From Cryobacterium sinapicolor (lineage in GTDB: Bacteria; Actinomycetota; Actinomycetes; Actinomycetales; Microbacteriaceae), in NCBI RefSeq assembly GCF_004403465.1, contig NZ_SOGQ01000019.1, positions 79,932 to 143,931 on the forward strand: a stretch of DNA of 64,000 bases, read 5' to 3'. The position numbers were made by a program, and so were the translations under genes. The notes beneath the pieces were generated by a model, which made no database searches, was not told the origin of the DNA, and saw only the letters and a list, made by a program, of their open reading frames with translations. Of the stretch, positions 1 through 9,509 are shown piece after piece. Within the stretch, counting starts at the first letter, position 1. Each line of letters opens with the position of its first letter.

Positions 1-704
1 TACTCGATCAGCCTGCCGGGCTTGCCGGTTCCGGCGATGTTGAAGAATCCGGTGCGGTCGGAGACCCGGGATGCCTGCTGCATGTTGTGAGTGACGATCA
101 CAATTGTGTAGTCGGCCTTCATCTCCTCGATCAGGTCCTCGATCGCCAGCGTCGAGATAGGGTCGAGGGCCGAGCAGGGCTCATCCATCAGGATGACGTC
201 GGGCTCCACCGCGATCGCGCGGGCAATGCAGAGACGCTGCTGCTGCCCGCCGGAGAGGCTCGAGCCGGGCTTGTCGAGGCGGTCCTTGACCTCTTTCCAA
301 AGGTTCGCCCCCATCAGCGACTTTTCGATCAGGGCGTCGGCGTCGGACTTCGCCATTCGGCGGTTGTTGAGCTTCACACCGGCCAGCACGTTGTCGCCGA
401 TCGACATGGTCGGGAACGGGTTCGGGCGCTGGAACACCATGCCCACTTGGCGGCGCACGAGCACGGGGTCGACGCCCGGGCCGTAGAGGTTGTTGCCATC
501 GATGAGCACCTCGCCCGTGACGTACGCCCCGGGGATGACCTCATGCATGCGGTTCAGCGTGCGCAGGAACGTGGACTTGCCGCATCCGCTGGGCCCGATC
601 AGGGCCGTCACAGTGCGAGGCTCGATCACCAACGACACCTCTTCGACAGCGAGAAACTTGCTGTAGTAGACGTTGAGGTCGTTGACTTCAATGCGCTTGG
701 ACAT
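1..704 (-). CDS. pstB: Phosphate ABC transporter ATP-binding protein PstB (3' end outside window)
   Basis: ATPase subunit that powers phosphate import by the PstSCAB transporter from the cytoplasmic face. The visible 234 residues carry Walker [10 protein letters not shown] (about 37-45), the ABC signature LSGGQQQR, and Walker B ILMDEP followed by SALDP. The stretch [14 protein letters not shown] is typical of the PstB branch. The ATG at 704 is preceded by AAGGA six bases upstream on the coding strand. The reading frame runs off the left edge of the window, so roughly the last 20-25 residues are missing. It is the last gene of pstS-pstC-pstA-pstB, 42 bp after pstA, and should be cotranscribed with it. 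Confidence 0.97.
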   Translation of the reverse strand, partial: MSKRIEVNDLNVYYSKFLAVEEVSLVIEPRTVTALIGPSGCGKSTFLRTLNRMHEVIPGAYVTGEVLIDGNNLYGPGVDPVLVRRQVGMVFQRPNPFPTMSIGDNVLAGVKLNNRRMAKSDADALIEKSLMGANLWKEVKDRLDKPGSSLSGGQQQRLCIARAIAVEPDVILMDEPCSALDPISTLAIEDLIEEMKADYTIVIVTHNMQQASRVSDRTGFFNIAGTGKPGRLIE

Positions 705-746
705 GCATTCCTTTGGTTCAGACGGCCGTAGGCCGGGAGGTGGAGC

Positions 747-1847
747 CTAGCGGCCGAGCTTGGGGGAGAAGATTCTGGCGATGACGCGCGCGCCGAGGTT
801 CAGCAGCATCACGATCAGGATGAGCGTCAGGGCACCGGCCCAGGCACGGTCGAGGTACGACTGGGTGTCCGCCCCCTGATTGGCGTACTGGGTGTAGACG
901 AACACGGGCAGGGTCATCATGCGCTCGTTGAACAGATCGTAGTTCATGCTCGCCGTGAACCCGGAGATGATCAGCAGCGGGGCCGTCTCCCCGATCACTC
1001 GGGAGATCGAGATCATGATCCCGGTCACGATCCCGGCGAGGGATGTCGGCAGCACCACCTTGAGAATGGTCAGCCATTTCGGCACACCCAGGGCGTACGC
1101 CGCCTCGCGCAGCTCGTTGGGAACGAGCTTGAGCATTTCCTCGCTGGAGCGGACGACGACCGGGATCATCAAAACCGTGAGCGCGATTGCGCCACCGAAC
1201 CCGAAGCGGATGCCGGGGTCGTTGAACAGGAGTGAGAACAGGGCGAAGGCGAAGAGACCCGCCACGATCGACGGGATCCCGGTCATGACGTCGACGAAGA
1301 AGGTGATCGCCCTTGCGAGCCGGCCACGGCCGTACTCGGTGAGGTAGATCGCACTCAGCAGGCCGATCGGAACCGAGATGAGTGTGGCCACACCGGTGAT
1401 CAGGAGCGTTCCGATGACCGCGTGCAGGGCACCGCCGCCCTCGCCGACGACGTTGCGCTGGGACTGAGTGAAGAAGCTCGGCGTGAGGAACGCCGGAAGA
1501 CCGTTGACCAGGGTCGTGAACACGAGGGAGAAGAGCGGCAGCAGGGCCACCACGAAGGCCACGGTGACGAGGGCGGTGACCAGGCGGTCCTTGGCTTTGC
1601 GCACACCCTCGACATAATACGAGAGGAGGAAGATGGCGACGCAGTAGACGACGGTGCCGAAGAAGAGCGTTCCGACGATGGTGAATCCCTCGGCGGCCCC
1701 GGAGAGCATGAGCACGAAGAAGAACGCTCCGGTGACCAGCCAGCTGGCCAGCAGCACGATGAGTGGGGAATGCCGGGGGAGCTTGCCCGCGGTGAGGGAG
1801 TTCGTCAGCGGCGCGGCCGTGGCTGCGGTCGTTCTCGTCAGGCTCAT
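747..1847 (-). CDS. pstA: Phosphate ABC transporter permease PstA
   Basis: Inner-membrane permease subunit of the high-affinity phosphate transporter, 366 residues. A polar N-terminal segment of about 30 residues is followed by several hydrophobic segments and a binding-protein-dependent permease domain, with the EAA-type loop around EAAYALGVPKWLTI where the ATPase docks. The start was chosen because its ATG shares one base with the pstC stop (TGATG), the usual sign of translational coupling. The frame stays open far upstream inside pstC, but that is a GC-rich shadow and not part of this gene. The product pairs with PstC to form the channel. Confidence 0.96.
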   Translation of the reverse strand: MSLTRTTAATAAPLTNSLTAGKLPRHSPLIVLLASWLVTGAFFFVLMLSGAAEGFTIVGTLFFGTVVYCVAIFLLSYYVEGVRKAKDRLVTALVTVAFVVALLPLFSLVFTTLVNGLPAFLTPSFFTQSQRNVVGEGGGALHAVIGTLLITGVATLISVPIGLLSAIYLTEYGRGRLARAITFFVDVMTGIPSIVAGLFAFALFSLLFNDPGIRFGFGGAIALTVLMIPVVVRSSEEMLKLVPNELREAAYALGVPKWLTILKVVLPTSLAGIVTGIMISISRVIGETAPLLIISGFTASMNYDLFNERMMTLPVFVYTQYANQGADTQSYLDRAWAGALTLILIVMLLNLGARVIARIFSPKLGR

Positions 1848-2791
1848 CAGTTCGCTCCGGAGAATGCCTTGCGGCGGTTGATGATGACGCGGGCGATCAT
1901 GTTCACCACGAGAGTGATGACGAAGAGGATCAGGCCTGTCGCGAGCAGGATGTTGACGCCGACGCCGTTCGCCTCCGGAAAGTTGAGGGCGATGTTGGCG
2001 GCGATCGTGGTGGGGTTCTGCGAGGTCAACAACTGGAAGATGACGTCCCGGCTCGGTGAGAGCACCATGGCGACGGCCATGGTCTCGCCCAGGGCCCGGC
2101 CGAGGCCGAGCATCGATGCGGAGATGATGCCGGCGCGGCCGAAGGGCAGCACGGCCATGGTGATCATTTCCCAGCGGGTTGCGCCGAGCGCCAGCGACGC
2201 CTCCTCGTAGAGCACGGGGGTCTGCAGGAAGATCTCCCGCGACAGCGCGGTGATGATCGGTAGCACCATCACGGCGAGCACGATGGCGACGGTGAGCGTC
2301 GTGCGCCCGGTGCCGGAGACCGGGCCGGCGAAGAGAGGGAACCAGCCGAACCACTCGACCAGGTTCGTGTAGAACGGCTGCACGAGCGGGGCGAGCACGC
2401 CGATGCCCCACAGCCCGAACACCACGGACGGCACTGCGGCGAGCAGGTCGATCAGGTAGCCCAGGCCCTGCGCGAGCTTGCGGGGGGCGTAGTGCGAAAT
2501 GAAGAGCGCGATGCCGATGGCGATGGGGACGGCCATGAGGAGGGCGAGGAAGGCCGACCAGAGCGTGCCGAAGGCGAGCGGTCCGACGTACTGCCAGAAG
2601 TTGGTGGCGTCGCCCTTGAACTTCTCCGGATCGGCCACGAAGGCCGGCAGACTCTGCACGAGCAGGAACACGGCGACGGCGGCGAGGATGGCCAGGATAA
2701 GGCTGCCGGACACGATCGTGCTGGTGGAGAAGATGCGGTCGCCGGGGCGTTCCTTGGCCTTGAGCGTGGGGCGCTCGACTGCGGTCGTCAT
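1847..2791 (-). CDS. pstC: Phosphate ABC transporter permease PstC
   Basis: Second permease subunit of the phosphate importer, 314 residues. Hydrophobic segments begin near residue 28 (SGSLILAILAAVAVFLL), and the permease signature loop reads EASLALGATRWEMI. The ATG at 2791 has GGGAG nine bases upstream. The gene lies 144 bp downstream of pstS, beyond a large palindrome, so its expression is probably lower than that of the binding protein. It overlaps the pstA start by one base. Length and layout are normal for PstC. Confidence 0.96.
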   Translation of the reverse strand: MTTAVERPTLKAKERPGDRIFSTSTIVSGSLILAILAAVAVFLLVQSLPAFVADPEKFKGDATNFWQYVGPLAFGTLWSAFLALLMAVPIAIGIALFISHYAPRKLAQGLGYLIDLLAAVPSVVFGLWGIGVLAPLVQPFYTNLVEWFGWFPLFAGPVSGTGRTTLTVAIVLAVMVLPIITALSREIFLQTPVLYEEASLALGATRWEMITMAVLPFGRAGIISASMLGLGRALGETMAVAMVLSPSRDVIFQLLTSQNPTTIAANIALNFPEANGVGVNILLATGLILFVITLVVNMIARVIINRRKAFSGAN

Positions 2792-2849
2792 GCCGTGTAA
2801 CTCCCTGGGAGGGTGGGGGCGAAAACTGGGTGGGAGAGGTTCATGTAAC

Positions 2850-2912
2850 GGGGCACAAACCCCAGTCTGCCCGACCCGGTGTTCGCAAGCGATGCGAGCA
2901 CAGGGTCGGGCA
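2850..2912 (-). terminator. Intercistronic hairpins between pstS and pstC
   Basis: On the coding strand, transcription leaving pstS first meets a very strong palindrome at 2868-2912. Its outer arms are a perfect TGCCCGACCC/GGGTCGGGCA pair and its inner arms match at 8 of 9 positions. A smaller GGGG/CCCC hairpin follows at 2850-2863. There is no poly-U run. I read it as a partial terminator or mRNA 3'-end stabiliser that lets pstS transcript accumulate over pstCAB, an arrangement common where the binding protein is needed in excess. The function is inferred; the palindrome is directly visible. Confidence 0.6.
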
Positions 2913-2935
2913 GCTGTAAAGCGGTGGAGCGGGTG

Positions 2936-4024
2936 CTACTTGATGGTCTCGAGAACCGCTGCGACCTTGTCCTGCAGTTCGGTCGTCATCGGTGCGGCGC
3001 CGGCGGATGCCTCAGCCTCGGCCTGTCCTTCGGCGCTGGCCATGTAGCCGACGTAGGCCTTGACGAGCTCGGCCTGGGCGGCGTCGGCGTACTCGGTGCA
3101 GACAACCGCGTAGCTGACCAGAACGAGCGGGTACTCTTCCGGGTTGGTGGTCGTGCGGTTGAGGTCGAACGCGAGGTCGTTGGCTTCGCGGCCCTCGACC
3201 ATGGGCGAACCGTCGACGACGGCGGCGGCGGCTTCGGCGGTGTACGCGACGAACTCGTCACCGACCTTGAGCTTGGCGACCCCGAGGTCGCCGGCACGCG
3301 AGGCGTCGGCGTAGCCGATGGTGCCCACGCCGTTGGTGACGGCGTCGACGACACCCGAGGTGCCCTGGGCGCCCTCACCGGTCTGGAACGGGAACGTGTC
3401 GGAGGCCTTCTCGGTCCACACGTCCGGCGCGTTCTGGCCGAGGTAGTCCGCGAAGTTCTTCGTGGTGCCCGAGTCGTCCGAGCGGTGCACGGCGGTGATC
3501 GCGGTCGACGGGAGCGAGACGCCCTCGTTCAATGCGACCAGGGCCGGGTCGTTCCAGGTGGTGATGGTGCCGGCGAAGATCTTGGCCAGCGTGTCGGCGT
3601 CGACATTGAGGTCGTCGACCCCTTCGACGTTGAAGATCACGGCGATCGGGGAAATGTACGTGGGCAGGTCGACCGCGGTGGTGTCCGCTGCGCAGGAAGC
3701 AAAGGTGCCGGCGAGTTCTTCATCGCTCAGGTAGGAGTCGGAGCCTGCGAAGTCCAGGCCACCGGCGATGAACGCCTCGCGACCCGCGCCGGAACCGGAC
3801 GGGTCGTAGTTGATGGTGACGTCGGGGTTCGAAGTCTGGAAGGCGGCGATCCAGGCTTCCTGGGCTGAGCCCTGGGAGGAGGCGCCGCCGGCGTTGATCG
3901 TGCCGGTGAGGGCGCTGGCGGAGTCGGACTCCGGTGCGGCGCCTTCATTCGCGGCGCAGGAAGACAGAGCAAGAGCGGCGACGACGGCGATGACCGCGGG
4001 TCGGCCAAAACGCGTGAAATTCAC
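2936..4024 (-). CDS. pstS: Phosphate-binding lipoprotein PstS
   Basis: Extracytoplasmic substrate-binding protein that captures phosphate and delivers it to PstCA, 362 residues. The N-terminus is a lipoprotein signal: FGR, a hydrophobic stretch, then LSSC with the lipidated cysteine at about residue 23. The phosphate-binding fold is recognisable from GAGGASSQGSAQ-like and DPSGSGAGREAF segments near the N-terminus and by HRSDDSGTTKNFADYL further on, the usual Arg/Asp/Ser/Thr ligand loop. The start is a GTG with AGGGA six bases upstream. It is first in the pst operon, with a PHO-box-like repeat 84-124 bp upstream, which fits induction on phosphate starvation by the SenX3-RegX3 pair encoded at 13,097-14,928. 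Confidence 0.96.
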   Translation of the reverse strand: MNFTRFGRPAVIAVVAALALSSCAANEGAAPESDSASALTGTINAGGASSQGSAQEAWIAAFQTSNPDVTINYDPSGSGAGREAFIAGGLDFAGSDSYLSDEELAGTFASCAADTTAVDLPTYISPIAVIFNVEGVDDLNVDADTLAKIFAGTITTWNDPALVALNEGVSLPSTAITAVHRSDDSGTTKNFADYLGQNAPDVWTEKASDTFPFQTGEGAQGTSGVVDAVTNGVGTIGYADASRAGDLGVAKLKVGDEFVAYTAEAAAAVVDGSPMVEGREANDLAFDLNRTTTNPEEYPLVLVSYAVVCTEYADAAQAELVKAYVGYMASAEGQAEAEASAGAAPMTTELQDKVAAVLETIK

Positions 4025-4107
4025 AGAGATCCCTTTCGAGGGTTTTTTCAGAAAAGTGACTGCAAGTTCGAGGCCGGTGCTGGCCTCGGGATGACCATAT
4101 TCCGCCG

Positions 4108-4148
4108 GGTTAACGACACCCCTGCGAAAAGGTTAACGGCGGGTGAAC
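4108..4148 (-). promoter_or_regulatory. PHO-box-like direct repeats upstream of pstS
   Basis: Read toward pstS, this stretch contains GTTCACC, then GTTAACC starting 11 bases later, and a third GTTAACC 23 bases further on. Direct repeats of GTTCACC-type heptamers at 11-base spacing are the known binding pattern of actinobacterial PhoP/RegX3-type phosphate response regulators. A TATGGT-like -10 lies just downstream near 4,095-4,100. Binding by the RegX3 encoded in this window is inferred. Confidence 0.7.
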
Positions 4149-4198
4149 GCGGCGGGGCAGGGCAGGACAAGCAGCCGGTGATTCAGTGAAATGCCTGG

Positions 4199-5137
4199 TC
4201 AGTAGACAGGCGAATGAGTCTCAATCGCGACAATCCCCGCGCTCGGATTGTCGGCGGACAGGTGCACCACCGAGAAAGACCCCGTTTCGAGGGCCGCCGC
4301 GTCGGAGATGTACGCGCCGTGGGTGGTCCCGGTGGCCAGCGCGATCTCGTGCAGGATCTCGGGGAGAACCGGCCCGTGGCTGCAGATGACGGCCGTCTTG
4401 CGCGACCGCACCCGCTTGCCGATGCCCGAACGGACATCCGCCAGGCCCTGCTGGAACGCGTCCTGGCTGTAGCGGTCGGTGCGCTTGATCTCGATGCCGG
4501 TGGCCGCCGCGAGCGGGGCGACGGTGGTCACGCAGCGGGTCGCCGTGCTCGACACGATCCGCAGGGGCTGCCAGGCGGTGATCGTGGGCACGATCGCGGC
4601 GGCCTGCTTGACGCCACGCTCGGTCAGCGGGCGGCTGCAGTCGGGGCCGTCCCAGTTGCCGGGCTGCACGGCCCTGCCGTGGCGCAGCGCGATCAGGGCG
4701 AAGGTGCGCGTGACACCGGTGTCCACGAGCTTGGCGAACGCGTCGATGATCTCCACGTCGGGCGTGTAGCTGAGATAGGTGCGGGCCTTCTTGATGGTGA
4801 CCCACTCGATCGCTGCGACCTCGCCGTTGGGCACGAAGGTCGAGTGCTGGATGGCCTCGGTCGAGATCTCCGCGGCCCAGTAATGCACGATCTTCTCGCG
4901 ACCATTGAGCAGCGAATAGGTGGAGACGCCCAGTGGCACTCCGAGGGCCACGGCCAGGCCGGTCTCCTCCTCGATCTCGCGCACGGCCGTCTGCGGCAGG
5001 GTCTCGCCCGGGTCGACCTTCCCCTTGGGGATGGTCACGTCGCCGTACACGGTGCGGTGGATCAGGAGAACGTGGATCTTGCCGTCGATCAGGCGCCAGC
5101 AGACGGCGCCCGCGGCGTAGACCGCGGGGTCGCTCAT
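4199..5137 (-). CDS. mutT1: Nudix hydrolase fused to histidine phosphatase (MutT1-type)
   Basis: A 312-residue two-domain protein. Residues 1 to about 140 form a Nudix hydrolase with the box [23 protein letters not shown]. From about 155 to the end lies a histidine phosphatase domain opening with ALRHGRAVQ and carrying a late [10 protein letters not shown] motif for the second catalytic histidine. This is the architecture of mycobacterial MutT1, which removes 8-oxo-GTP and cleaves diadenosine polyphosphates. The ATG overlaps the ppk stop by four bases (ATGA), so it is translationally coupled to polyphosphate kinase. An open frame extends upstream into ppk, but the overlap start gives the conserved N-terminus. 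Confidence 0.88.
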   Translation of the reverse strand: MSDPAVYAAGAVCWRLIDGKIHVLLIHRTVYGDVTIPKGKVDPGETLPQTAVREIEEETGLAVALGVPLGVSTYSLLNGREKIVHYWAAEISTEAIQHSTFVPNGEVAAIEWVTIKKARTYLSYTPDVEIIDAFAKLVDTGVTRTFALIALRHGRAVQPGNWDGPDCSRPLTERGVKQAAAIVPTITAWQPLRIVSSTATRCVTTVAPLAAATGIEIKRTDRYSQDAFQQGLADVRSGIGKRVRSRKTAVICSHGPVLPEILHEIALATGTTHGAYISDAAALETGSFSVVHLSADNPSAGIVAIETHSPVY

Positions 5138-7308
5138 CGGCGGCCCGTCGGGCGCTTGCGGTGGGAGATCTGCTGCATGAGCCGGTCCTGCATGTCGTCG
5201 AGCGGGTGGCCGGAGTCGTCCAGGTGGTGGCGCGTCCATTCGCCCGAACTGTCCAGCCACCACGATGAGGTGCGGTCGTCCATCGCCCGGGTGAAGAGGG
5301 CGTCGATTTCGGCGAGGTGGTCAGGGTCGACGAGGCGCACCAGGGCCTCGACCCGGCGGTCGAGGTTGCGGTGCATCATGTCGGCGCTGCCGATGTAGAC
5401 CTGCGTGTCGCCATTGGTGTGGAACGAGAAGATCCGGGAGTGCTCCAGGTACCGTCCGAGAATCGAACGCACCTTGATGGTCTCGCTCATCCCGGGGACC
5501 CCGGGCTTCAGGCTGCAGATGCCGCGCACCCAGATCTCGATCGGGACACGCGCCTGGCTGGCCCGGTAGAGCGCGTCGATGATGGCCTCGTCGACCATGG
5601 AATTCACCTTGATCCGGATGCCCGACGGTTTGCCGGCCTGGGCGGCCGCGGTTTCCGCAGCGATGCTCTTCAGCAGGCCACGGCGCAGGTGCAGGGGAGC
5701 GACCAGCAGGCGCTTGAACTTCTTCTCGATCGCGTAGCCGGAGAGTTCGTTGAACAGACGTGTGAGGTCCTTGCCGACCTGCGGGTCCGTTGTGAGCAGC
5801 CCGAGGTCTTCGTAGAGCCGGCTGGTCTTGGGGTTGTAGTTGCCGGTGCCGATGTGGCTGTAGTGGCGGAGCACGCCGTTTTCGTTCCGCACCACGAGGG
5901 CGAGCTTGCAGTGCGTCTTCAGGCCCACGAGTCCGTAGACCACGTGCACGCCGGCCTTCTCCAGCTTGCGGGCCCAGGTGATGTTGGCCTGCTCGTCGAA
6001 GCGGGCCTTGATCTCCACCAGGGCGAGCACCTGCTTGCCCGATTCGGCGGCCGCGATGAGTGCCTCCACGATGGGGCTGTCGCCGGAGGTGCGGTACAGG
6101 GTCTGCTTGATGGCGAGCACGTCCGGGTCGGCCGCCGCCTGCTCGAGGAACGCCTGCACGCTGGTCGCGAACGATTCGTACGGGTGGTGCAGCAGGATGT
6201 CCCGCCGCGAGATGGCACTGAAGATGTCCGGTTCCGCGTTCGGCTCCGGGGCCAGCAGCTGCACGGCCGTCGTCGGCACATGTTTCACGTAGCGCAGGTC
6301 CGGCCGGTCGATCCGCAGGTCGAACAGGCCGCCCAGGTCGAGCGGGGCCGGCAGGCGATACACCTCCTGCTCGGTGACGTCCAGCTCGCGCACGAGCAGG
6401 CCGAGGGTCACCTCGTCCATGTCCTCGGTGATCTCGAGCCGAATGGGCGGGCCGAACCGGCGGCGCAGCAGCTCCTTCTCGAGAGCCTTGATCAGGTTCT
6501 CGGTCTCGTCCTCTTCGATCTCGACGTCTTCGTTGCGGGTGACCCGGAAGATGTGGTGCTCGAGGATGTCCATGCCAGGGAACAGGTCCCCGAGGTGGTT
6601 CGCGATCAGGTCCTCCAGCGTGATGAAGCGCACACTGTCGGCCTTCTCGCGGCGGTCCACGCGCACGAAGCGGGGGAGCATGGTGGGCACCTTGAGCCGG
6701 GCGAACTCCTGCTTGCCGGTCTTGGAATTGCGCACCCGGACCGCGAGGTTGAGCGAGAGCCCGGAGATGTAGGGGAACGGATGCACCGGGTCGACCGCCA
6801 GCGGCATCAGCACCGGGAAAATCTGGTTCGAGAAGTAATCGCGCAGCGAACGGCGGTCGGCGTCGTCGAGGGTGTCCCAGTTGACGATATCGATCCCGGC
6901 CCCGGCGAGGGCCGGGCTGACGAGGTCCTGGAAGGCGTGGGCGTGCCGGTCCTGCAGCACATGGGCCATGGCAGAGATATCGGAGAGGGCGTCCTGCGGG
7001 GCGCGCCCGATGTTGGTCGGCACGGCCAGCCCGGTGAGGATGCGTCGTTTCAGGCCGGCAACCCGCACCATGAAGAACTCGTCGAGGTTGCTGGCGAAGA
7101 TCGCCAGGAAGTTCGCCCGTTCGAGAACAGGGAGATCGGGATCCTCCGCGAGCTCGAGTACCCGCTGGTTGAAGGCCAGCCAGCTCAGTTCCCGGTCGAG
7201 GTAGCGCTCGGTGGGGAGCGCCGGATCGTTCTCGCCGATCAGGGGATCGAAATCATCGTCAAAGTCGCTGCCCAGGCCCGAGTCGGTCTGGATGTTGTCG
7301 CCGTCCAT
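5134..7308 (-). CDS. ppk: Polyphosphate kinase PPK1
   Basis: Makes inorganic polyphosphate from the gamma-phosphate of ATP, reversibly. It has 724 residues, the normal length of PPK1. After an acidic, variable N-terminus the conserved core starts at [20 protein letters not shown]. The autophosphorylated histidine region reads [20 protein letters not shown], and the second catalytic histidine sits in [14 protein letters not shown] near the C-terminus. An ATG start at 7308 gives this N-terminus. It is followed by mutT1 with a four-base overlap and lies close to the pst operon, so this is a phosphate-storage locus. The upstream gap contains GTTAACG and GTTCATC ten bases apart, a weak PHO-box candidate. 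Confidence 0.96.
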   Translation of the reverse strand: MDGDNIQTDSGLGSDFDDDFDPLIGENDPALPTERYLDRELSWLAFNQRVLELAEDPDLPVLERANFLAIFASNLDEFFMVRVAGLKRRILTGLAVPTNIGRAPQDALSDISAMAHVLQDRHAHAFQDLVSPALAGAGIDIVNWDTLDDADRRSLRDYFSNQIFPVLMPLAVDPVHPFPYISGLSLNLAVRVRNSKTGKQEFARLKVPTMLPRFVRVDRREKADSVRFITLEDLIANHLGDLFPGMDILEHHIFRVTRNEDVEIEEDETENLIKALEKELLRRRFGPPIRLEITEDMDEVTLGLLVRELDVTEQEVYRLPAPLDLGGLFDLRIDRPDLRYVKHVPTTAVQLLAPEPNAEPDIFSAISRRDILLHHPYESFATSVQAFLEQAAADPDVLAIKQTLYRTSGDSPIVEALIAAAESGKQVLALVEIKARFDEQANITWARKLEKAGVHVVYGLVGLKTHCKLALVVRNENGVLRHYSHIGTGNYNPKTSRLYEDLGLLTTDPQVGKDLTRLFNELSGYAIEKKFKRLLVAPLHLRRGLLKSIAAETAAAQAGKPSGIRIKVNSMVDEAIIDALYRASQARVPIEIWVRGICSLKPGVPGMSETIKVRSILGRYLEHSRIFSFHTNGDTQVYIGSADMMHRNLDRRVEALVRLVDPDHLAEIDALFTRAMDDRTSSWWLDSSGEWTRHHLDDSGHPLDDMQDRLMQQISHRKRPTGRR

Positions 7309-7364
7309 TCGTCCATCTTGACACTGCCGACCGCGCGAATGCGACGATCTTGGATGAACACTCG

Positions 7365-8288
7365 TTAACGCGGGCGCCGGCGGTACTGGACATCAACGGT
7401 TCGCTCCGTGAAACCGATCGAACGGTACAGAGCGACCGCGGCGGCGCTATCGGCCTCCACGTAGAGGTCGGCAGTGCGGCAGCCGCGTTCGCGGAGGCGG
7501 TCGAGTCCGGCCAGCATCAGTCGGCGGCCGACGCCGCGACCGGCGGCATCCGGGTGCACGCCGACGACGTAGATCTCGCCCACCGGGGAGTCCGGCTCGA
7601 TTTTGACCCAGTTGTAGCCGATCATCCGTTCAGTGCCGGCCTCGCGGGCCACCAGGAAGTCGACGGCCGAGAACCACGGTTCGGCCTGGCGGGCGGCCAG
7701 ATCGCTCACGGTCAGCGCCCCCTGCTCCGGGTGCGCGGCGAACACCAGAGCGTTCAGCGCCACCCACTCGCCGTCGTCCTGGCCGGGCCGGAATGCGTCG
7801 ATCCGAAGATCGGCACGGATGCCGGCGCGGGCTGGGTCTCCGGGCTCGGCCGCGGCACCGGCCGGCGCCGCCGTCGACAGGTCCATTCGCAACTGCAACA
7901 GGGTGCGCTCGGCTGTGAACCCGAAACGGTCGGCGAGCACCCGGGCGGCGGGGTGGTCGCCGTGCGACCAGATTTGAAGGTCCCCGGTGGCGTCGGCCAG
8001 GAGAGCGGCCAGGGCGGCCGCGCCGTGCCCGAGCCGACGCCGGGACGGTTCGACCACGAGGTCGAGTTCGCCGGCGCCGAGGATGCCCGCGCCGACGACG
8101 GCGTCCTCGCCCGCGTCCTCGCTGTCCATGACCAGGAACGGGGTGCGGTGTCCGGCTGCCACGTCGAAGAGGGACTGCTCGTTGAACGGCGCGTAGCCGT
8201 CGGCCCGGGTGGCGGCGGCGCCGACCCGGTGGAACTCGGCCGCGAAGGCGGCATCCGTCAGATCAGGCGCGAACCGGATGAATGCCAC
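7365..8288 (-). CDS. mshD: Mycothiol synthase MshD
   Basis: Acetylates Cys-GlcN-Ins with acetyl-CoA in the last step of mycothiol synthesis, the main thiol of actinobacteria. About 307 residues with two GNAT acetyltransferase domains. The second holds the clear CoA-binding signature [18 protein letters not shown], followed by [22 protein letters not shown] place the start at a GTG at 8288 (protein VAFIRFAP...) because a GGACGG Shine-Dalgarno precedes it by about eight bases; a longer start at 8312 is possible. It overlaps the end of the GlnR-like gene by 26 bases, so the two are probably one transcript, as in M. tuberculosis. Confidence 0.9.
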   Translation of the reverse strand: MAFIRFAPDLTDAAFAAEFHRVGAAATRADGYAPFNEQSLFDVAAGHRTPFLVMDSEDAGEDAVVGAGILGAGELDLVVEPSRRRLGHGAAALAALLADATGDLQIWSHGDHPAARVLADRFGFTAERTLLQLRMDLSTAAPAGAAAEPGDPARAGIRADLRIDAFRPGQDDGEWVALNALVFAAHPEQGALTVSDLAARQAEPWFSAVDFLVAREAGTERMIGYNWVKIEPDSPVGEIYVVGVHPDAAGRGVGRRLMLAGLDRLRERGCRTADLYVEADSAAAVALYRSIGFTERTVDVQYRRRPR

Positions 8289-8955
8289 GGGTACCGTCCT
8301 GTTCCTGCACATTGAACCGGTAGCCGACGTTGCGCACCGTGCCGATCAGGGATTCCTGGACGCCCAGTTTCGCCCGCAGCCGCCGCACGTGCACGTCCAC
8401 GGTGCGGGTGCCGCCGAAGTAGTCGTAACCCCAGACCTCGCTGAGCAGCTGCTCGCGGGTGAAGACCCGCGACGGGTGGGCGGTCAGAAAGCGCAGGAGT
8501 TCGAATTCCTTGTAGGTGAGGTCCAGCGGCCGGCCGTGCACCTTGGCGGAGTAGCTGGCTTCGTCGATGACCACCCCGGCGACGCGGATGGTGGCGGACT
8601 CCTCCGCGCGGGGCACGCGCCCGGCGGCGAGACGGATGCGCGCGTCCACCTCGGCCGGCCCGGCCGTCTCGAGGATGACGTCGTCGACGCCCCAGTCCGG
8701 GCTCACCGCGGCCAGGCCGCCCTCCGTGATCACGAGGAGCAGCGGGACCGTGCTTCCCGTGGTGCGCAGAATCTGGCAGAGCGACTTGGCCGCCATGAGA
8801 TTGGAACGGGCGTCTACGAGCATCAGGTCGGCGTCGGGCGCGGTCACGAGCTGTTCCGGCTGTGCGGGGATGACGCGCGTACCGTGTGACAGCAAGGCGA
8901 GAGCAGGAAGGACATCACTGTTGACCGCCGAGGTCAGGATCAACAATTGGGCCAC
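8263..8955 (-). CDS. glnR: GlnR-type orphan response regulator (OmpR family)
   Basis: DNA-binding regulator of 230 residues. The N-terminal receiver-like domain opens [21 protein letters not shown] and keeps an aspartate at residue 48 (LMLVDARSN) but lacks the usual acidic pocket and LTAK threonine loop, as in GlnR. From about 130 to the end lies a winged-helix domain ([32 protein letters not shown]). GlnR controls nitrogen assimilation genes in actinobacteria and does not need a partner kinase; none is present here. I chose the GTG at 8955 because GGAGG lies six bases before it; a GTG at 8961 touches the GGAGG directly. mshD follows with an overlap. Confidence 0.82.
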   Translation of the reverse strand: MAQLLILTSAVNSDVLPALALLSHGTRVIPAQPEQLVTAPDADLMLVDARSNLMAAKSLCQILRTTGSTVPLLLVITEGGLAAVSPDWGVDDVILETAGPAEVDARIRLAAGRVPRAEESATIRVAGVVIDEASYSAKVHGRPLDLTYKEFELLRFLTAHPSRVFTREQLLSEVWGYDYFGGTRTVDVHVRRLRAKLGVQESLIGTVRNVGYRFNVQEQDGTRGIHPVRA

Positions 8956-9029
8956 GCGCACCCTCCAAGGATTGTGCGGCTAATCCTAGCGTGCCACGGA
9001 AAGGGTCCCAGGCAAGGCAGAATGGGAGG

Positions 9030-9293
9030 GTGAGCTGGCAGTGGAAGAGCGTCGTCGTGGTGTGGTCGTTCGCGCTCGCCTGCGCCGTGTTGACCGGCTG
9101 GCTGTCCCTTTCCGGCCAACACTTGGTCTGGATCAGCCTCGCCTTCGCCGGCTGCACGATCGGAACGCTGAGCGTGCAGCTCGCGACCGGACGCAAGGAA
9201 GGCTATGTGGATCGGGTGACCACCAGCCTCGTCGGAGCCGTGGCCGTGCTTGCCGCCGCCACCGGAATCTTCGCTCTGACCGGGCTTCTCTGA
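9030..9293 (+). CDS. Small membrane protein, unknown function
   Basis: About 87 residues with three hydrophobic segments: VVVVWSFALACAVLTGWLSL, LVWISLAFAGCTIGTL, and LVGAVAVLAAATGIFAL near the C-terminus. I do not recognise a characterised family. The start is uncertain: GTG at 9030 gives a protein beginning SWQWKSVVVV, but GGGAGG abuts it with no spacer, and an upstream GTG at 8991 is also in frame without a clear ribosome site. It is divergent from the glnR gene, so the short gap between them holds both promoters. Confidence 0.6.
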   Translation: MSWQWKSVVVVWSFALACAVLTGWLSLSGQHLVWISLAFAGCTIGTLSVQLATGRKEGYVDRVTTSLVGAVAVLAAATGIFALTGLL

Positions 9294-9389
9294 CACTGAA
9301 TCGACTCTGCTCCGCCTCTGCGAGGTACGGCCTGGTTCCGTACGGCCTGCCGCGGGGTTATCGGTCGCCGGCGGACTAGAATGGATCGC

Positions 9390-9503
9390 ATGTCAATCCT
9401 CGCTATCGAAATCTTCTTCCTGGGGCTGCTCGCGCTGGCGAGCCTGTCGATCGCCTGGGTGTCCGGACTGGTCCTGTTCAAGCTGTACCGGGGGCAGCGG
9501 TAG
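9390..9503 (+). CDS. 37-residue single-pass membrane micropeptide
   Basis: A very short gene that ordinary length cutoffs drop. It encodes MSILAIEIFFLGLLALASLS followed by IAWVSGLVLFKLYRGQR: one long hydrophobic helix and a basic C-terminal end. The stop is six bases before the start of the nitrobindin-like gene, which suggests translational coupling. I recall similar tiny membrane proteins in this place in related genomes, but cannot check. Evidence is the clean helix-plus-positive-tail design and its spacing, so moderate confidence that it is translated; the function is unknown. Confidence 0.55.
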   Translation: MSILAIEIFFLGLLALASLSIAWVSGLVLFKLYRGQR

Positions 9504-9509
9504 CCTTCG

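Noticed and set aside
5317..7368. A 683-residue open frame antisense to ppk
   Set aside because: It has no recognisable domain, is rich in Arg/Val/Gly in a GC-third-position shadow pattern, and lies entirely opposite a clear PPK1.
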